Below are positions 52,084-61,635 of a stretch of DNA of 64,000 nt, in pieces (the first letter of the stretch is position 1; every line of letters starts with the position of its first letter). Both the position numbers and the translations under genes were made by a program. Location of the stretch: NCBI GenBank assembly GCA_028284235.1, contig JANQSC010000071.1, positions 124,001-188,000 of the forward strand, written 5' to 3'. The notes under the pieces are model-generated. The model was not told the origin of the DNA and did no database searches. It saw only the letters and a list, made by a program, of their open reading frames with translations. This DNA is from Opitutaceae bacterium. GTDB lineage: Bacteria > Verrucomicrobiota > Verrucomicrobiia > Opitutales > Opitutaceae.

Positions 52084-53475
52084 CTAGCCTTTTTTGTTCA
52101 GGCCGTTAACGAAGGCGACGGAAGCCTGTTCCATTTCGCCGAGTTTTCCTTTCGCCATTCGGGTGAGAAGCGCTTGAGCGAGGAGCGACGGGATAGCCAC
52201 GTACAACCCGTACTCGGTGGTGATCAGCGCTTCGGAAATACCGGAGGAGAGGGAGGCGGCGTCACCGGTGCCGAAAACGGTGATGAGCTTAAAGGTCTTG
52301 ATCATACCCGTTACCGTACCGAGCAGCCCGAGAAGCGGAGCGGCACCGGCGGTGAGGGCGATGAAGGCGAGGAAGCGTTCCAGTTTCGGCTGAGCGGCGA
52401 GGAGGCGCTCGTAGAGGACTTCCTCAAGGAGCTCTTTCTCTTCGTCGTGATGCTCGACACCCGCAACGAGGAGGTCTCCGAAGGGACCGTCGACCGAGTT
52501 GGCGATTTCGAGAGCTTCCTGCTTCTTGCCCGCGTTCAAGTTGTCGAGAATCTGCTGCAACGCGCCGGACTTCGGGCGTTTGACCGAGGAGATTTCGAAG
52601 AGCTTGAAGATGGCGACCATGAGGGCGCAGAACGCGAGGAGGAGAATGATGTAGATCGTGGTACCGCCCTTGAGCGCGTGCTCGATGGGGGTTTCTTCCA
52701 GCTCGGCCAGTTTGAAGGCGTCGCCTTCGGTGGCGTCGATCGGAAGCTCGCCTTCGCCATTCGCGGTGGCCGCGGCGATGGCCTCGATGATTTGAGGCGA
52801 AATACCGTCGCTCTTGACGAGCGGGAAGGCGGCGTTGGGACGGCCTTCTGAGAAGCCGACGTTTTCGCCGCCATCGCCGAAGAAGGCGAAGGGGCCGACA
52901 ATCATGAACTTCCCGTCAACGGCGCGATCCCCGATTCCGAGGGCCTGGCCTTCGAAGTGGTAGCCGCCGATGATGTTGTTGATACGCTCGAGGGACGCCT
53001 GGAGCACCTTGATCTGGGCCGCGTACTTTTCCGAGTCGGACGCCGTGTTGTTTTCAAGGATTTGCTCGGCTGCCTGGATGAGCGGCTCTTGCTTTTGAAG
53101 CTCCGCCTCGTCGATGCGGGTGTAGAAGGACTTGATGTAGGTGGACATCAAATTCTTCAGGTAGATATTGGTGTCGCGATGTACCGACACGCGCTCCTCA
53201 AGCGTGTTGAGGTCGACTGTGCGATTCTCCGCGGCGCCGACGACTTGATCGTACTCGGCTCGCTTTTCTTGAACTTCGCTTTCGAGCTCGGTGAGTCGAA
53301 TCGAGATAGGCACCTTCTCGTCCGCGATTCGAGCGCGGAGCGTCGCCAGTTCTTTCTGGGCGTCTTCGACGTCTTGTTTCGCCCGGTAGGCGACGTCTTT
53401 GAAGGTGGTTTGGGAGAAAAGGGAAAGACCGCTGGCGAGGGCCAGTCCTAGGGTGAGTGTTTTAACCGCTTTCAT
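52084..53475 (-). CDS. MotA/TolQ/ExbB-family proton channel with N-terminal extension
   Basis: 463 aa, about twice the size of plain ExbB. A signal peptide (residues 1-21) leads into a periplasmic coiled-coil region (about 25-110), a beta domain, and then the three-helix ExbB part (about 250-450) with TTIYIILLLAFCALMVAIF, LTAGAAPLLGLLGTVTGMIKTF and ALITTEYGLYVAIPSLLAQALL. This extended type is the ExbB that goes with DUF3450. It forms the proton channel that energises TonB-dependent uptake. Confidence 0.92.
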   Translation of the reverse strand: MKAVKTLTLGLALASGLSLFSQTTFKDVAYRAKQDVEDAQKELATLRARIADEKVPISIRLTELESEVQEKRAEYDQVVGAAENRTVDLNTLEERVSVHRDTNIYLKNLMSTYIKSFYTRIDEAELQKQEPLIQAAEQILENNTASDSEKYAAQIKVLQASLERINNIIGGYHFEGQALGIGDRAVDGKFMIVGPFAFFGDGGENVGFSEGRPNAAFPLVKSDGISPQIIEAIAAATANGEGELPIDATEGDAFKLAELEETPIEHALKGGTTIYIILLLAFCALMVAIFKLFEISSVKRPKSGALQQILDNLNAGKKQEALEIANSVDGPFGDLLVAGVEHHDEEKELLEEVLYERLLAAQPKLERFLAFIALTAGAAPLLGLLGTVTGMIKTFKLITVFGTGDAASLSSGISEALITTEYGLYVAIPSLLAQALLTRMAKGKLGEMEQASVAFVNGLNKKG

Positions 53476-53516
53476 GTGCTTTGAAATATGTTGAGGTTTC
53501 AGTGCTGCGTTTCGGA

Positions 53517-54287
53517 CTAGTTCAACGCTTTAACTGGCAGGTTGACGAATTCCGCAGTCTCTTCACGAGCGTAGGTCGCAATAGCGAGCGCGATTTGTTC
53601 GGCGAGCTCGTCGCGCCGCTCTTTCTCCCATCCACCCTTGGCTGGGCGAAGGATGCCGGCTTGCGTGCGCGTGCCGTCCACGTAGTAAGCTACGGCGAGT
53701 CCAATGTAGATGGTTTTAACGGCTACTTGAGCGTCGCCGATTTGCTGCATCGTCTCTTCTACGGAGATCTGGTTGTTGAACTTCTCGATCTCAGTGAGGA
53801 CGGCGATGATGAACTGGATGCGCTTCGAGAGGCCCATTTGCTCCGCTTCACGCGTGTTCTTGGGGAATTGCTGGGTAATGATCTCGAGCTTCTCTTTCAG
53901 CGAAGCGGGCAGGTACTCGACGATGTTGAGCACTTCGGTTTCGAGGTCGGTGGCGACTTCCTTTACGACTGCGGAGGCTTGCTTGAGCTCGGCTTCTTCG
54001 TTGTTGAGCGACTGGCGCTCGAGTTGAGCGGCGTCGGCGTCGGCCTGCATGCTCTTGATTTGCTCGTCGAGTTTGTCGATTTCCTGGGTGAGGAGATCGA
54101 TGGACTCGGTCAGCGTCTGCTTTTCGACGACCCAGGTGCTTTGCTCTTCGGATATGTCTTTCTTGAGACCTACCCATTCTTTAAGCGTCGCGCGAGTCTG
54201 CGAGAGTTCGGGAGCGGAGTCTTGCGCATAGGAACTCGCCAGCGCGAGCCCAGCTGCAATTAACGGTAACAATTTGATCTTTGTCAT
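53517..54287 (-). CDS. DUF3450 periplasmic protein
   Basis: 256 aa from the ATG at 54287 (frame open to 54353). A signal peptide (LLPLIAAGLALASSYAQ) is followed by a long coiled coil (about 30-120), then the DUF3450 C-terminal part: SKRIQFIIAVLTEIEKFNNQIS, VKTIYIGLAVAYYVDG and GGWEKERRDELAEQIALAI. In other Gram-negative bacteria this family (often named TtpC-like) heads Ton clusters and supports TonB action. It is the first gene of this minus-strand operon, 41 bases upstream of the ExbB gene. Confidence 0.88.
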   Translation of the reverse strand: MTKIKLLPLIAAGLALASSYAQDSAPELSQTRATLKEWVGLKKDISEEQSTWVVEKQTLTESIDLLTQEIDKLDEQIKSMQADADAAQLERQSLNNEEAELKQASAVVKEVATDLETEVLNIVEYLPASLKEKLEIITQQFPKNTREAEQMGLSKRIQFIIAVLTEIEKFNNQISVEETMQQIGDAQVAVKTIYIGLAVAYYVDGTRTQAGILRPAKGGWEKERRDELAEQIALAIATYAREETAEFVNLPVKALN

Positions 54288-54978
54288 TGTGTGTTCTCTT
54301 ATAGTCGTAAGTTCTCGATTTTGATTTCTTGGGCGCAGCCCGCGTTCGCTCAAGTGGGAGGCGACGTCGAGGCGACCGTACCCGGATAGTATGTTAAGGG
54401 GAAGTGGACCGCTCGTAAGAGCGTGTTGGAAAGGTGGATTGAATGCTGAGAGAGGAGGAGTTGTCTTGGGAGGGAAGCCGAGCAGAGGGACTGGGGAACC
54501 GACGGACGATAATCTGCGCTGCGCTCATGGGGTAAGGGAATGAAACTGCTCTTGTCAAAATTTTGCGATGCGTGGAAAATCAAGAAAGGGTGAAAGAGAA
54601 ATGGTGCTTTAGCTGGGACTGCAAGAACTTAAAACAGAATTAAGCCGATCTATTGCAAAAATTGAGGTTTACGGGGCTTTTTTGCGACGAATTTTGAGAC
54701 GAATAGTGGAAACTAAGGACTCGGCGTAGGAAATTTTACTAGATTGTTTTGGGAATTCAGCTTTTGAATACGAGGTCCGGTTTTCCCAGACGTTTTGTGT
54801 TCTAGATCCAGTGGCTATGCACTGTCAATCTTTTAGATTACATTTGTAGGAATAAAGTTCCAATTATTTGTTTTCTCGCGTTTGGAGAAATTTCAATTGC
54901 TGGAAGTGATTGCGGCAAAGGGTCTTCCAAAACGACCGCGGTAGTCTGGCAGTCGCCGAACGCCCGACGGGCGCGGGT
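54288..54978. other. Large non-coding gap, 691 bases, between the Ton cluster and lipA
   Basis: No convincing gene on either strand. The section from about 54580 to 54900 is clearly more AT-rich than the surroundings. It holds the promoter region of the Ton operon; on the minus strand TTGACA at 54558-54553 is a plausible -35 element, but I see no good -10. A short hairpin CGCCC/GGGCG at 54961-54973 lies at the 3' end of lipA. I see no riboswitch or tRNA. Confidence 0.6.
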
Positions 54979-55860
54979 TTAGGCGGACGACTTCCTCAGT
55001 CCTTCGATCCCGGTGAACGCCGAGGATTGCTCGTCGGCATGGTAGGAGGACCGGACGAGCGGGCCGGATTCGACAAAATCGAAGCCGATCGAGTGGCCAA
55101 ACGCTTTCCAATGGTCGAACTCCTCGGGAGTGACCCAGCGATCGACCGGCAAATGGCGGGCGGAAGGCTGGAGGTACTGGCCGAGTGTCACGATTTTGAT
55201 CCCCGCGGAGCGCATGTCTTCAAGCGTACGGGCGATTTCCGTCTTTTTCTCGCCGAGACCGAGCATGATGCCCGATTTCGTGACGAAACCGGCCTCGGAA
55301 GCGTGCCGCAGCACTTTGAGGGAGCGATCGTACCGCGCCTGGACGCGCACGGGCTTCTGGAGCCGCTCCACAGTCTCTACGTTGTGGTTGAAGATGTCAG
55401 GGGCGGCTTCAAGCACGGTGTCGACCTGGTCGAGGTTTCCTCGAAAGTCAGGCGTGAGCACTTCGATCGCGGTCCCCGGGTTGCGATGGCGAATCGCTCG
55501 AATCGTGGCGGCCCAGACGGAGGCGCCGCCGTCGGCGAGTTCGTCCCGAGTGACGGAGGTGATCACGCAATGCCGGAGGTTCATTTTCGCCACGGCGTCG
55601 GCGACGCGGGCGGGTTCGCCGAGGTCGAGCTCCGTGGGGCGGCCGGTCTGGATCGCGCAGAAGTTGCACGAGCGCGTGCAGACGTTTCCGAGAATCATCA
55701 CGGTGGCAGTGCCGCGCGACCAGCATTCGCCCATGTTCGGGCATTGCGCGCTTTGGCAAACGGTGTGCAACTGATTGTCGTCGACCATCTTGCGGACGGC
55801 GCTGTAGCCTTTGCCGCTCGGCAGCTTAGCTCGAAGCCAGTCGGGCTTTCGCGTTTTCAT
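54979..55860 (-). CDS. lipA: Lipoyl synthase
   Basis: 293 aa. Both iron-sulfur cluster motifs are present: Cys35, Cys40, Cys46 for the auxiliary cluster (CQSAQCPNMGEC) and Cys61, Cys65, Cys68 for the radical-SAM cluster (CTRSCNFC). The RSSYHA motif near the C-terminus provides the Ser ligand. It inserts the two sulfurs into octanoyl groups of dehydrogenase complexes. No lipB is adjacent. Confidence 0.96.
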   Translation of the reverse strand: MKTRKPDWLRAKLPSGKGYSAVRKMVDDNQLHTVCQSAQCPNMGECWSRGTATVMILGNVCTRSCNFCAIQTGRPTELDLGEPARVADAVAKMNLRHCVITSVTRDELADGGASVWAATIRAIRHRNPGTAIEVLTPDFRGNLDQVDTVLEAAPDIFNHNVETVERLQKPVRVQARYDRSLKVLRHASEAGFVTKSGIMLGLGEKKTEIARTLEDMRSAGIKIVTLGQYLQPSARHLPVDRWVTPEEFDHWKAFGHSIGFDFVESGPLVRSSYHADEQSSAFTGIEGLRKSSA

Positions 55861-56036
55861 TCCGCCAAGGTTCGAAATTGAATGGAAAACACAACTCCGA
55901 AATGACCCGGAATCGAGGGCGGCCCGATCGACTGGACGTCGGACGGAGATTCCGCTCGCGACGGCGCTGCCAGATTAAGAGTGGAAAGGCTTTGATTTTT
56001 TGATTCCATGTCGCCTTAACGTTTTGGTTTCCACGC

Positions 56037-57503
56037 ATGAGTTCGAATCTTTCAGAAATCTCGCACGATCAACTGGCGGTGCGGCGCCAAAAGCTAGAAG
56101 ACCTGCGTTCGCAGGGAATCGACCCGTTTCGCTCCTCGTTCTCGCCGAGCCACACCTCGCAGGCCGCGGTCGCGGCGTTCGTCGAAGGCGAGGAGCCGGA
56201 GGACCAACCCACGGTGAGCGTAGCGGGCAGAATCAAATTCATCCGCAAAATGGGCAAGGCCCAGTTCGTAAAGCTCCAGGATCAATGCGGCCTGATTCAG
56301 GCCTACGTGCGCATCGACGCGCTCGGGGAAGAGAGCTACGCGCGTTTCAAGAAACTGGACACCGGCGACATAATCGGAATCGAAGGAACGCTCTTCCAGA
56401 CCAAGACGGGCGAGGTGACGGTTCGGGCGGTTCGCTACGAAATGGTGTCCAAGGCGTTGCGGCCATTGCCGGAGAAGTTTCACGGACTCACGGATCAGGA
56501 GCAACGCATTCGGCAGCGTCACCTGGACTTGGTGATGAATCCGGAGTCGAGGGAACGCTTTTTCAATCGCAGCCGCATCGTCAGCGGAATCCGCCGATTC
56601 TTAGAAGACCGCGATTTTTTGGAGGTGGAAACGCCGGTGTTTCAGAACGTCGCCGGCGGCGCCGCGGCGAAGCCGTTTATCACCCATCACAACACGCTGG
56701 ATCGCGACTTCGTGCTGCGAATCTCGCTGGAACTCTATTTGAAACGCTTGCTGGTGGGCGGGTTTGACCGCGTTTTCGAGATCGGGCGGAATTTCCGGAA
56801 CGAAGGGATCTCGCGACGCCACAATCCGGAGTTCACCATGCTCGAGCTCTACCAAGCGTATTCAGATTATCGTGGCATGATGGAATTGATCCAAAGCATG
56901 ATTCGCTATCTGGTAAAGGACGTGCTCAAGAAGGAAACCGTCACTATGCCCGGCGGCGAGGAGATCGACTTCATGGGCGAGTGGCGCGAAGCGAAGTACA
57001 AGGATCTCGTCTGCGAGAAGGTCGAGGACCCGAATTGGTTCGACTTGCCGAAGGAGGAAAAAGTCGAGCGAGCCCGCGCCATGGGCCTCGACGTGGAAGC
57101 GGATTGGGAAGACTACGAGGTGTCCAACGAGGTGTTCGGCAAGCTGATAGAGCCCACCCTAATTCAGCCGACTTTCGTCACGCATTTGCCGAAGGAGCTG
57201 TGCCCCTTGGCGAAAATCACCTTGGACGACCCGAGCACGATCGACGTGTTCGAACTCTGTATTGGCGGAATGGAGATCGCTCCGGCCTATTCGGAGCAGA
57301 ACGATCCCGACGTTCAACGCGAGATGTTCGAGAAACAGGCGGGAGAAGAAACTCAGAATATCGACGAAGATTTCCTTGAGACGCTCGAATACGGAATGCC
57401 CTCCGCGGGCGGGCTTGGCATGGGAGTAGACCGCATAACGATTCTGCTTACCGAGGCGGAGAACATCCGAGACGTGATCCTCTATCCGCAATTGAGATCC
57501 TAA
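56037..57503 (+). CDS. lysS: Lysyl-tRNA synthetase, class II
   Basis: 488 aa. The N-terminal OB-fold region contains VAGRIKFIRKMGKAQFVKLQD; motif 2 is FEIGRNFRNEGISRRHNPEFTMLELYQAY, and motif 3 GMPSAGGLGMGVDRITILLT. It charges tRNA-Lys. It is upstream of the Lol transporter genes with 39 bases between, so it may be part of the same transcript. Confidence 0.97.
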   Translation: MSSNLSEISHDQLAVRRQKLEDLRSQGIDPFRSSFSPSHTSQAAVAAFVEGEEPEDQPTVSVAGRIKFIRKMGKAQFVKLQDQCGLIQAYVRIDALGEESYARFKKLDTGDIIGIEGTLFQTKTGEVTVRAVRYEMVSKALRPLPEKFHGLTDQEQRIRQRHLDLVMNPESRERFFNRSRIVSGIRRFLEDRDFLEVETPVFQNVAGGAAAKPFITHHNTLDRDFVLRISLELYLKRLLVGGFDRVFEIGRNFRNEGISRRHNPEFTMLELYQAYSDYRGMMELIQSMIRYLVKDVLKKETVTMPGGEEIDFMGEWREAKYKDLVCEKVEDPNWFDLPKEEKVERARAMGLDVEADWEDYEVSNEVFGKLIEPTLIQPTFVTHLPKELCPLAKITLDDPSTIDVFELCIGGMEIAPAYSEQNDPDVQREMFEKQAGEETQNIDEDFLETLEYGMPSAGGLGMGVDRITILLTEAENIRDVILYPQLRS

Positions 57504-57542
57504 TCCACCGATTCGCCATCCGACCCGATTGAATTCCTCACG

Positions 57543-58787
57543 ATGCCCTGGTACTTGTATATAGCGTTGAGGCATCTGTTTCCACAGGGGAAGCGTTTTC
57601 CGATTTTCACGCTTATGTCGCTCACCGGCGTCGTGCTAGGCGTCGCCACGCTCATCGTCGTAATCAGCGTATTCAATGGATTTGGATACGAAATACGTAG
57701 TCGTATAGCGGATACTTATGGCGATCTTCGAATTGTAACGGGCAACGGCAGCTTCCTCGACAGCCCCTACGATCTTTCAGACCGGGTCGCTTCGCTCGAA
57801 AACGTTGAATCCGCTATTCCGTTCGCCCACGGAATCGTGATGCTGCTCTACAAAAACAGGCCATTGGCCCCAATTGTGGAGGGAATCGACACGCAATCCG
57901 AACAGGAATTGGCAAAATACGGGGACTACTTGGTTGCGGGCGACATCGAGGATCTCGACGACGATTCGATACTCGTTTCCAGCGGACTCGCGAGTCAGCT
58001 CTTTCTCGATGTCGGCGACGAAGTCGAGCTCTACACGCCGCTCATGATGCTCAAGCTGCTGGATAGCGACGGTTCCGACGTGCTATTGCCGCGGAGCGTG
58101 CGGGTGGCGGGGATATTCGAAACCGGCTGGCAGCGCGTCGACGAGAATACGGTAATCAGCACATTGAGGCTCATGCAGGACTTGTATAACTTGTCCGAGA
58201 GCGCCCACGGGATACGCGTCGAATTGAAGGACGGAGCCGACTTGATCGCTGAAGCGAACGCATTGACCGACACGCTCGGAAGTCCGTACTCGGCTCGGAC
58301 GTGGATGGACGCGCACGGCGACCACTTGGCGATCATTCAACTGGAGAAGCGAATGATGTTCTTCCTCCTGTTCATCATCGTTATTGTCGCGTCCTTTTCA
58401 ATCATGTCGTCGCTGCTGACCTTCGTGATCCGAAAAACGCGCGAAATCGGACTGTTCGCGGCGATGGGAGCCACGCCGCGTCAATTGGCGGCCTGCTTTT
58501 GCGCCCAAGGATTGATCATCGGAGTAGCGGGCACGGGGCTCGGCATCGGGCTCGGCTTCTTGCTGCTCCGTTTCCGCAACGACATCACCGCGACGATTTC
58601 CGAGATCATGAGCGTCGCGGATTCGATGAACCAAATATACGGTTTCTCCTATCTGCCCGCGCGCGTGGAGACGTTCGACCTTGTGGTGATATCGATCTTG
58701 TCGATCGTCATCGCGACACTGGCTGGTCTGATTCCCGCCTATAAAGCGAGTCGCCTGAACCCGGTGGAGGCCCTCCGAAGTGAGTAG
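57543..58787 (+). CDS. Lipoprotein-release ABC permease (LolC/LolE family)
   Basis: 414 aa. Four membrane helices in the family order: one at about residues 25-45, then a large periplasmic domain, and three near the C-terminus (MMFFLLFIIVIVASFSIMSSLLTF, FFCAQGLIIGVAGTGLGIGLG-like text, DLVVISILSIVIATLAGLIPAYKA). The ending IPAYKASRLNPVEALR is diagnostic of LolC/LolE. It drives release of lipoproteins from the inner membrane with LolD. The stop overlaps the lolD start by eight bases. Confidence 0.92.
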   Translation: MPWYLYIALRHLFPQGKRFPIFTLMSLTGVVLGVATLIVVISVFNGFGYEIRSRIADTYGDLRIVTGNGSFLDSPYDLSDRVASLENVESAIPFAHGIVMLLYKNRPLAPIVEGIDTQSEQELAKYGDYLVAGDIEDLDDDSILVSSGLASQLFLDVGDEVELYTPLMMLKLLDSDGSDVLLPRSVRVAGIFETGWQRVDENTVISTLRLMQDLYNLSESAHGIRVELKDGADLIAEANALTDTLGSPYSARTWMDAHGDHLAIIQLEKRMMFFLLFIIVIVASFSIMSSLLTFVIRKTREIGLFAAMGATPRQLAACFCAQGLIIGVAGTGLGIGLGFLLLRFRNDITATISEIMSVADSMNQIYGFSYLPARVETFDLVVISILSIVIATLAGLIPAYKASRLNPVEALRSE

Positions 58788-59463
58788 CGCTCTGATAGAA
58801 GCCAGCAACGTCGCCCGTCGCTTCAAAAGCGGCGAGAAAACCATCGACGTCTTGCGAGGTGTTTCCTTACGTATTGAAATTGGAGATACGGTGAGCATTC
58901 AGGGCGAATCCGGAAGCGGGAAATCGACTTTGCTCAATCTGCTCGCTGGACTCGATCGGCCCGACGATGGATTGGTTTCCTGGGAGTCGGAGGTCGTTTC
59001 GAATCTTTCCAACGAAGTGCTGGCGAAGCGCCGATCCCGGCTAATCGGCATGGTGTTCCAGTCCTACTATTTGGTACCGGAAATTCGAGTACTGGAAAAC
59101 GTGATGCTCGGCGGGCGCATATCCGGAAACACGCGAGATCTGAAGGCGCGAGCAGAAGCGCTCTTGGAGCGCGTTGGCTTAGGGGAGCGTCTCGACAGTC
59201 TCCCCTCGACTCTTTCCGGCGGGGAGCGGCAGCGCGTGGCGATTGCTCGAGCCTTGATCACGGAACCGAAAGCTTTGTTGGCGGACGAACCCACTGGAAA
59301 TCTCGACGAAGCCACGGGCGATTCCATCATGGACATGCTGCTGCAACTTTGCAGCGAAGAGGAAGTCGCCTTGGTTTTGGTGACACACAACACCGAATAC
59401 GCCTCCCGGATGAACGCGTCTTGGATTTTGCGGCAAGGACGACTGGAGCCGGCGAACGGCTAG
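58780..59463 (+). CDS. lolD: Lipoprotein-release ATP-binding protein
   Basis: 227 aa from a GTG at 58780, inside the permease gene. Walker A GESGSGKST at residues 42-50, signature LSGGERQRVAIARAL and Walker B LLADEPTGNLDEA are of the LolD/MacB-like class. Together with the LolC/E-type protein just upstream it should transfer lipoproteins. It ends 14 bases before the Gfo/Idh gene. Confidence 0.94.
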   Translation: MSSALIEASNVARRFKSGEKTIDVLRGVSLRIEIGDTVSIQGESGSGKSTLLNLLAGLDRPDDGLVSWESEVVSNLSNEVLAKRRSRLIGMVFQSYYLVPEIRVLENVMLGGRISGNTRDLKARAEALLERVGLGERLDSLPSTLSGGERQRVAIARALITEPKALLADEPTGNLDEATGDSIMDMLLQLCSEEEVALVLVTHNTEYASRMNASWILRQGRLEPANG

Positions 59464-59477
59464 GAAAACGAACACGG

Positions 59478-60407
59478 ATGAGCAACGAACAATTGAAATG
59501 CGGAGTCGCCGGCGTGGGCTATCTTGGACAGCACCACGCTCGGATTTACAACGAGCTGGAAGGGGCCGCATTGGCGGGAATCTTCGAGAGCGATCCAAGC
59601 CGGGCGGAAGAGATTTCGGCGAAATTCGATTGCCCGGTTTTCGGCAGTTTGGCCGAGATGGCGGAGGCGTGCGACGCGATCAGCGTAGTCGTCCCCACGG
59701 ACAAGCACCACGAGGTGGCCATTCCCTTGCTGGAGGCCGGATGCCATCTGCTTATTGAAAAACCGATTTGCGAAAGCGTCCAGCAGGCGACGGAAATCTT
59801 GGAGGCGGCCAATCGGGTAAATGCGCTGGTGCAGGTCGGCCACATTGAGCACTTCAATCCGGTCATGAGCTACCTGGAGGAAGTCGTCAGTCGCCCCAAA
59901 TACATCACTGCGGAGCGATTGGCTCCCTACCAGCCCAGAGGTACTGAGGTTGGAGTTGTCTTGGATTTGATGATACATGACATCGGCGTTGTTCTCCAGT
60001 TGGTCGGCGCCGAACCGGTAGATGTCCGCAGCGTAGGCGTTGCCGTATTGTCTCCCACCGAAGACATTGCCAACGCCCGTATCGAGTTCGCCAATGGATG
60101 CGTGGCAAACTTGAACGTGAGCCGCGTGAGTTCGAAAAAAGTGCGGGAGATCCGCGTCTTCCAGTCTTCGGGCTACCTTTCGCTGGACTTCATGAATCAA
60201 GCGGGCCACCACGTCGCTATCGGAGCGGCTGGCCTCGATAAAAAGGAAGTCCCGATCGAGAAAGGGGAGCCGCTCAAGCTGGAGTTGGCTTCGTTTGTGG
60301 AAAGCGTGAAGAATCGAAACGATCCCAAAGTTGGCGGCGAGCTAGGCAAGACCGCTCTCGATCTCGCCATCCAAATTACCGACCAGATTCGCAAAACGAT
60401 GGATTGA
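59478..60407 (+). CDS. Gfo/Idh/MocA-family oxidoreductase next to lpxB
   Basis: 309 aa from the ATG at 59478. The Rossmann motif GVAGVGYLGQHHARIY is at the start, and the EKPICESV motif (Lys of the EKP) follows. The C-terminal domain has VLDLMIHDIGVVLQL with an Asp-His pair. Members of this family placed beside lipid A genes include GnnA, which oxidises UDP-GlcNAc for 3-amino lipid A; GnnB, its aminotransferase partner, is not present here. The link is therefore only suggestive. Confidence 0.85.
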   Translation: MSNEQLKCGVAGVGYLGQHHARIYNELEGAALAGIFESDPSRAEEISAKFDCPVFGSLAEMAEACDAISVVVPTDKHHEVAIPLLEAGCHLLIEKPICESVQQATEILEAANRVNALVQVGHIEHFNPVMSYLEEVVSRPKYITAERLAPYQPRGTEVGVVLDLMIHDIGVVLQLVGAEPVDVRSVGVAVLSPTEDIANARIEFANGCVANLNVSRVSSKKVREIRVFQSSGYLSLDFMNQAGHHVAIGAAGLDKKEVPIEKGEPLKLELASFVESVKNRNDPKVGGELGKTALDLAIQITDQIRKTMD

Positions 60408-60435
60408 TCGACTCCTCCCTTTCGTCGCGTCCTTT

Positions 60436-61635
60436 ATGGCCTCCCAAGAATTGACTCATTCCGACTTCCCGTTGCGCGCGCCCCAGCGTCCCGATGTGGA
60501 CGCGCTGGTGATCGTCGGGGAACTGTCCGGCGACGAGCATGCGGCGAAGATGGTGGAGTCGGCGCAGGCCACTCGACCGGAGTCAAACATCGTCGCCCTG
60601 GGCGGGCCCAATTTGAAGGCAAGCAGCGCCGATGTCATTCTCGACATGATGTCGTATTCCGTGATTGGGATCGTGGAAGCGCTGAAACGGTATTCAGAAT
60701 TCAAGCGCTTGCGCGACGAGATCGTGAACTGGATCGTCACTCATCGGCCGAAAGTGGTGTGCTTCGTCGACTATCCGGGATTAAACCTGCGAATCGCTCA
60801 GGCCTTGGCCGACCGAGGGATTACGGCGAAAACGGGAGGATCCACGCGATTGCTTTTCTACATCAGCCCACAAGTTTGGGTTTGGAAGGCGAAGCGTCGA
60901 TTCAAGATGGCGGAACTGCTGGATTCGCTCGGAGTGATTTTTCCATTTGAAGTGAAGTCGTTCGAGGACACGAGTTTGGAGACTCGCTTTGTCGGGCACC
61001 CGTTCCTGGCGGACGACTACGAATTGCCAACGCGGTACGATCCCGGTGGCCCACTGTTGCTTCTGCCGGGAAGCCGCTCTGCCGCGGTGTCGCGAATCGC
61101 ACCCGTTATGTTCGACGCATTGGAAGCCTTTTTGCAAAAGCGACCCGGAAGTAAGGTGGTTTGCATTTACGCGAACGCGACTTTGAAAGCGGCCTTGGAA
61201 GCCATGCTGGGCGAGCGGCCGAAGATCAATGAAGCGGTGACGCTGGTTCCCAACGATACGACCGTATCCGCGAGTTGCGTACTGACCAGTTCCGGAACGA
61301 TGTCGCTCAACTGCGCTTTAGCCGGAATTCCGGGCGCGGTGGTTTATCGTGTGCATCCGGTGACTTATTTATTTGGCAAGGCGCTCGTCAAGATTCCCTA
61401 CATCGGTATCGCGAATATTCTTTTGGATACGCCGCTTTATCCAGAATTCATCCAAGGCGCGGCGAAACCCGATGCGTTGTCGGGAGAACTGCTCGACTGC
61501 CTGGATAATCAAGATCGAATCGATAAGACTCGAGAGTTGAGCGGACGCCTCAGGTCGATTCTCGACAAACCTGCGCAAGGCGGCCCGGGCTCGTGGCTCT
61601 GCGAGTTTATCGCCAAATCAGGATCCGGCGACTAG
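60436..61635 (+). CDS. lpxB: Lipid-A-disaccharide synthase
   Basis: 399 aa. LVIVGELSGDEHAAKMV at the start, YSVIGIVEALKR, VCFVDYPGLNLRIAQAL, YISPQVWVWK and LLPGSRSAAVSRIAPVM are all LpxB/GT19 blocks; LTSSGTMSLNCALAGIPGAVVYRV is the UDP-binding end. It joins two lipid A precursors, so the organism makes lipopolysaccharide. A non-family N-terminal extension of about 20 residues precedes the core. Its stop overlaps the opposing thioredoxin-like gene by 18 bases. Confidence 0.94.
   Translation: MASQELTHSDFPLRAPQRPDVDALVIVGELSGDEHAAKMVESAQATRPESNIVALGGPNLKASSADVILDMMSYSVIGIVEALKRYSEFKRLRDEIVNWIVTHRPKVVCFVDYPGLNLRIAQALADRGITAKTGGSTRLLFYISPQVWVWKAKRRFKMAELLDSLGVIFPFEVKSFEDTSLETRFVGHPFLADDYELPTRYDPGGPLLLLPGSRSAAVSRIAPVMFDALEAFLQKRPGSKVVCIYANATLKAALEAMLGERPKINEAVTLVPNDTTVSASCVLTSSGTMSLNCALAGIPGAVVYRVHPVTYLFGKALVKIPYIGIANILLDTPLYPEFIQGAAKPDALSGELLDCLDNQDRIDKTRELSGRLRSILDKPAQGGPGSWLCEFIAKSGSGD

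Noticed and set aside
54288..54978. Possible cobalamin or other riboswitch in front of the Ton cluster
   Set aside because: I read both strands for the conserved B12-box text and found none; the gap is just AT-rich with short hairpins.
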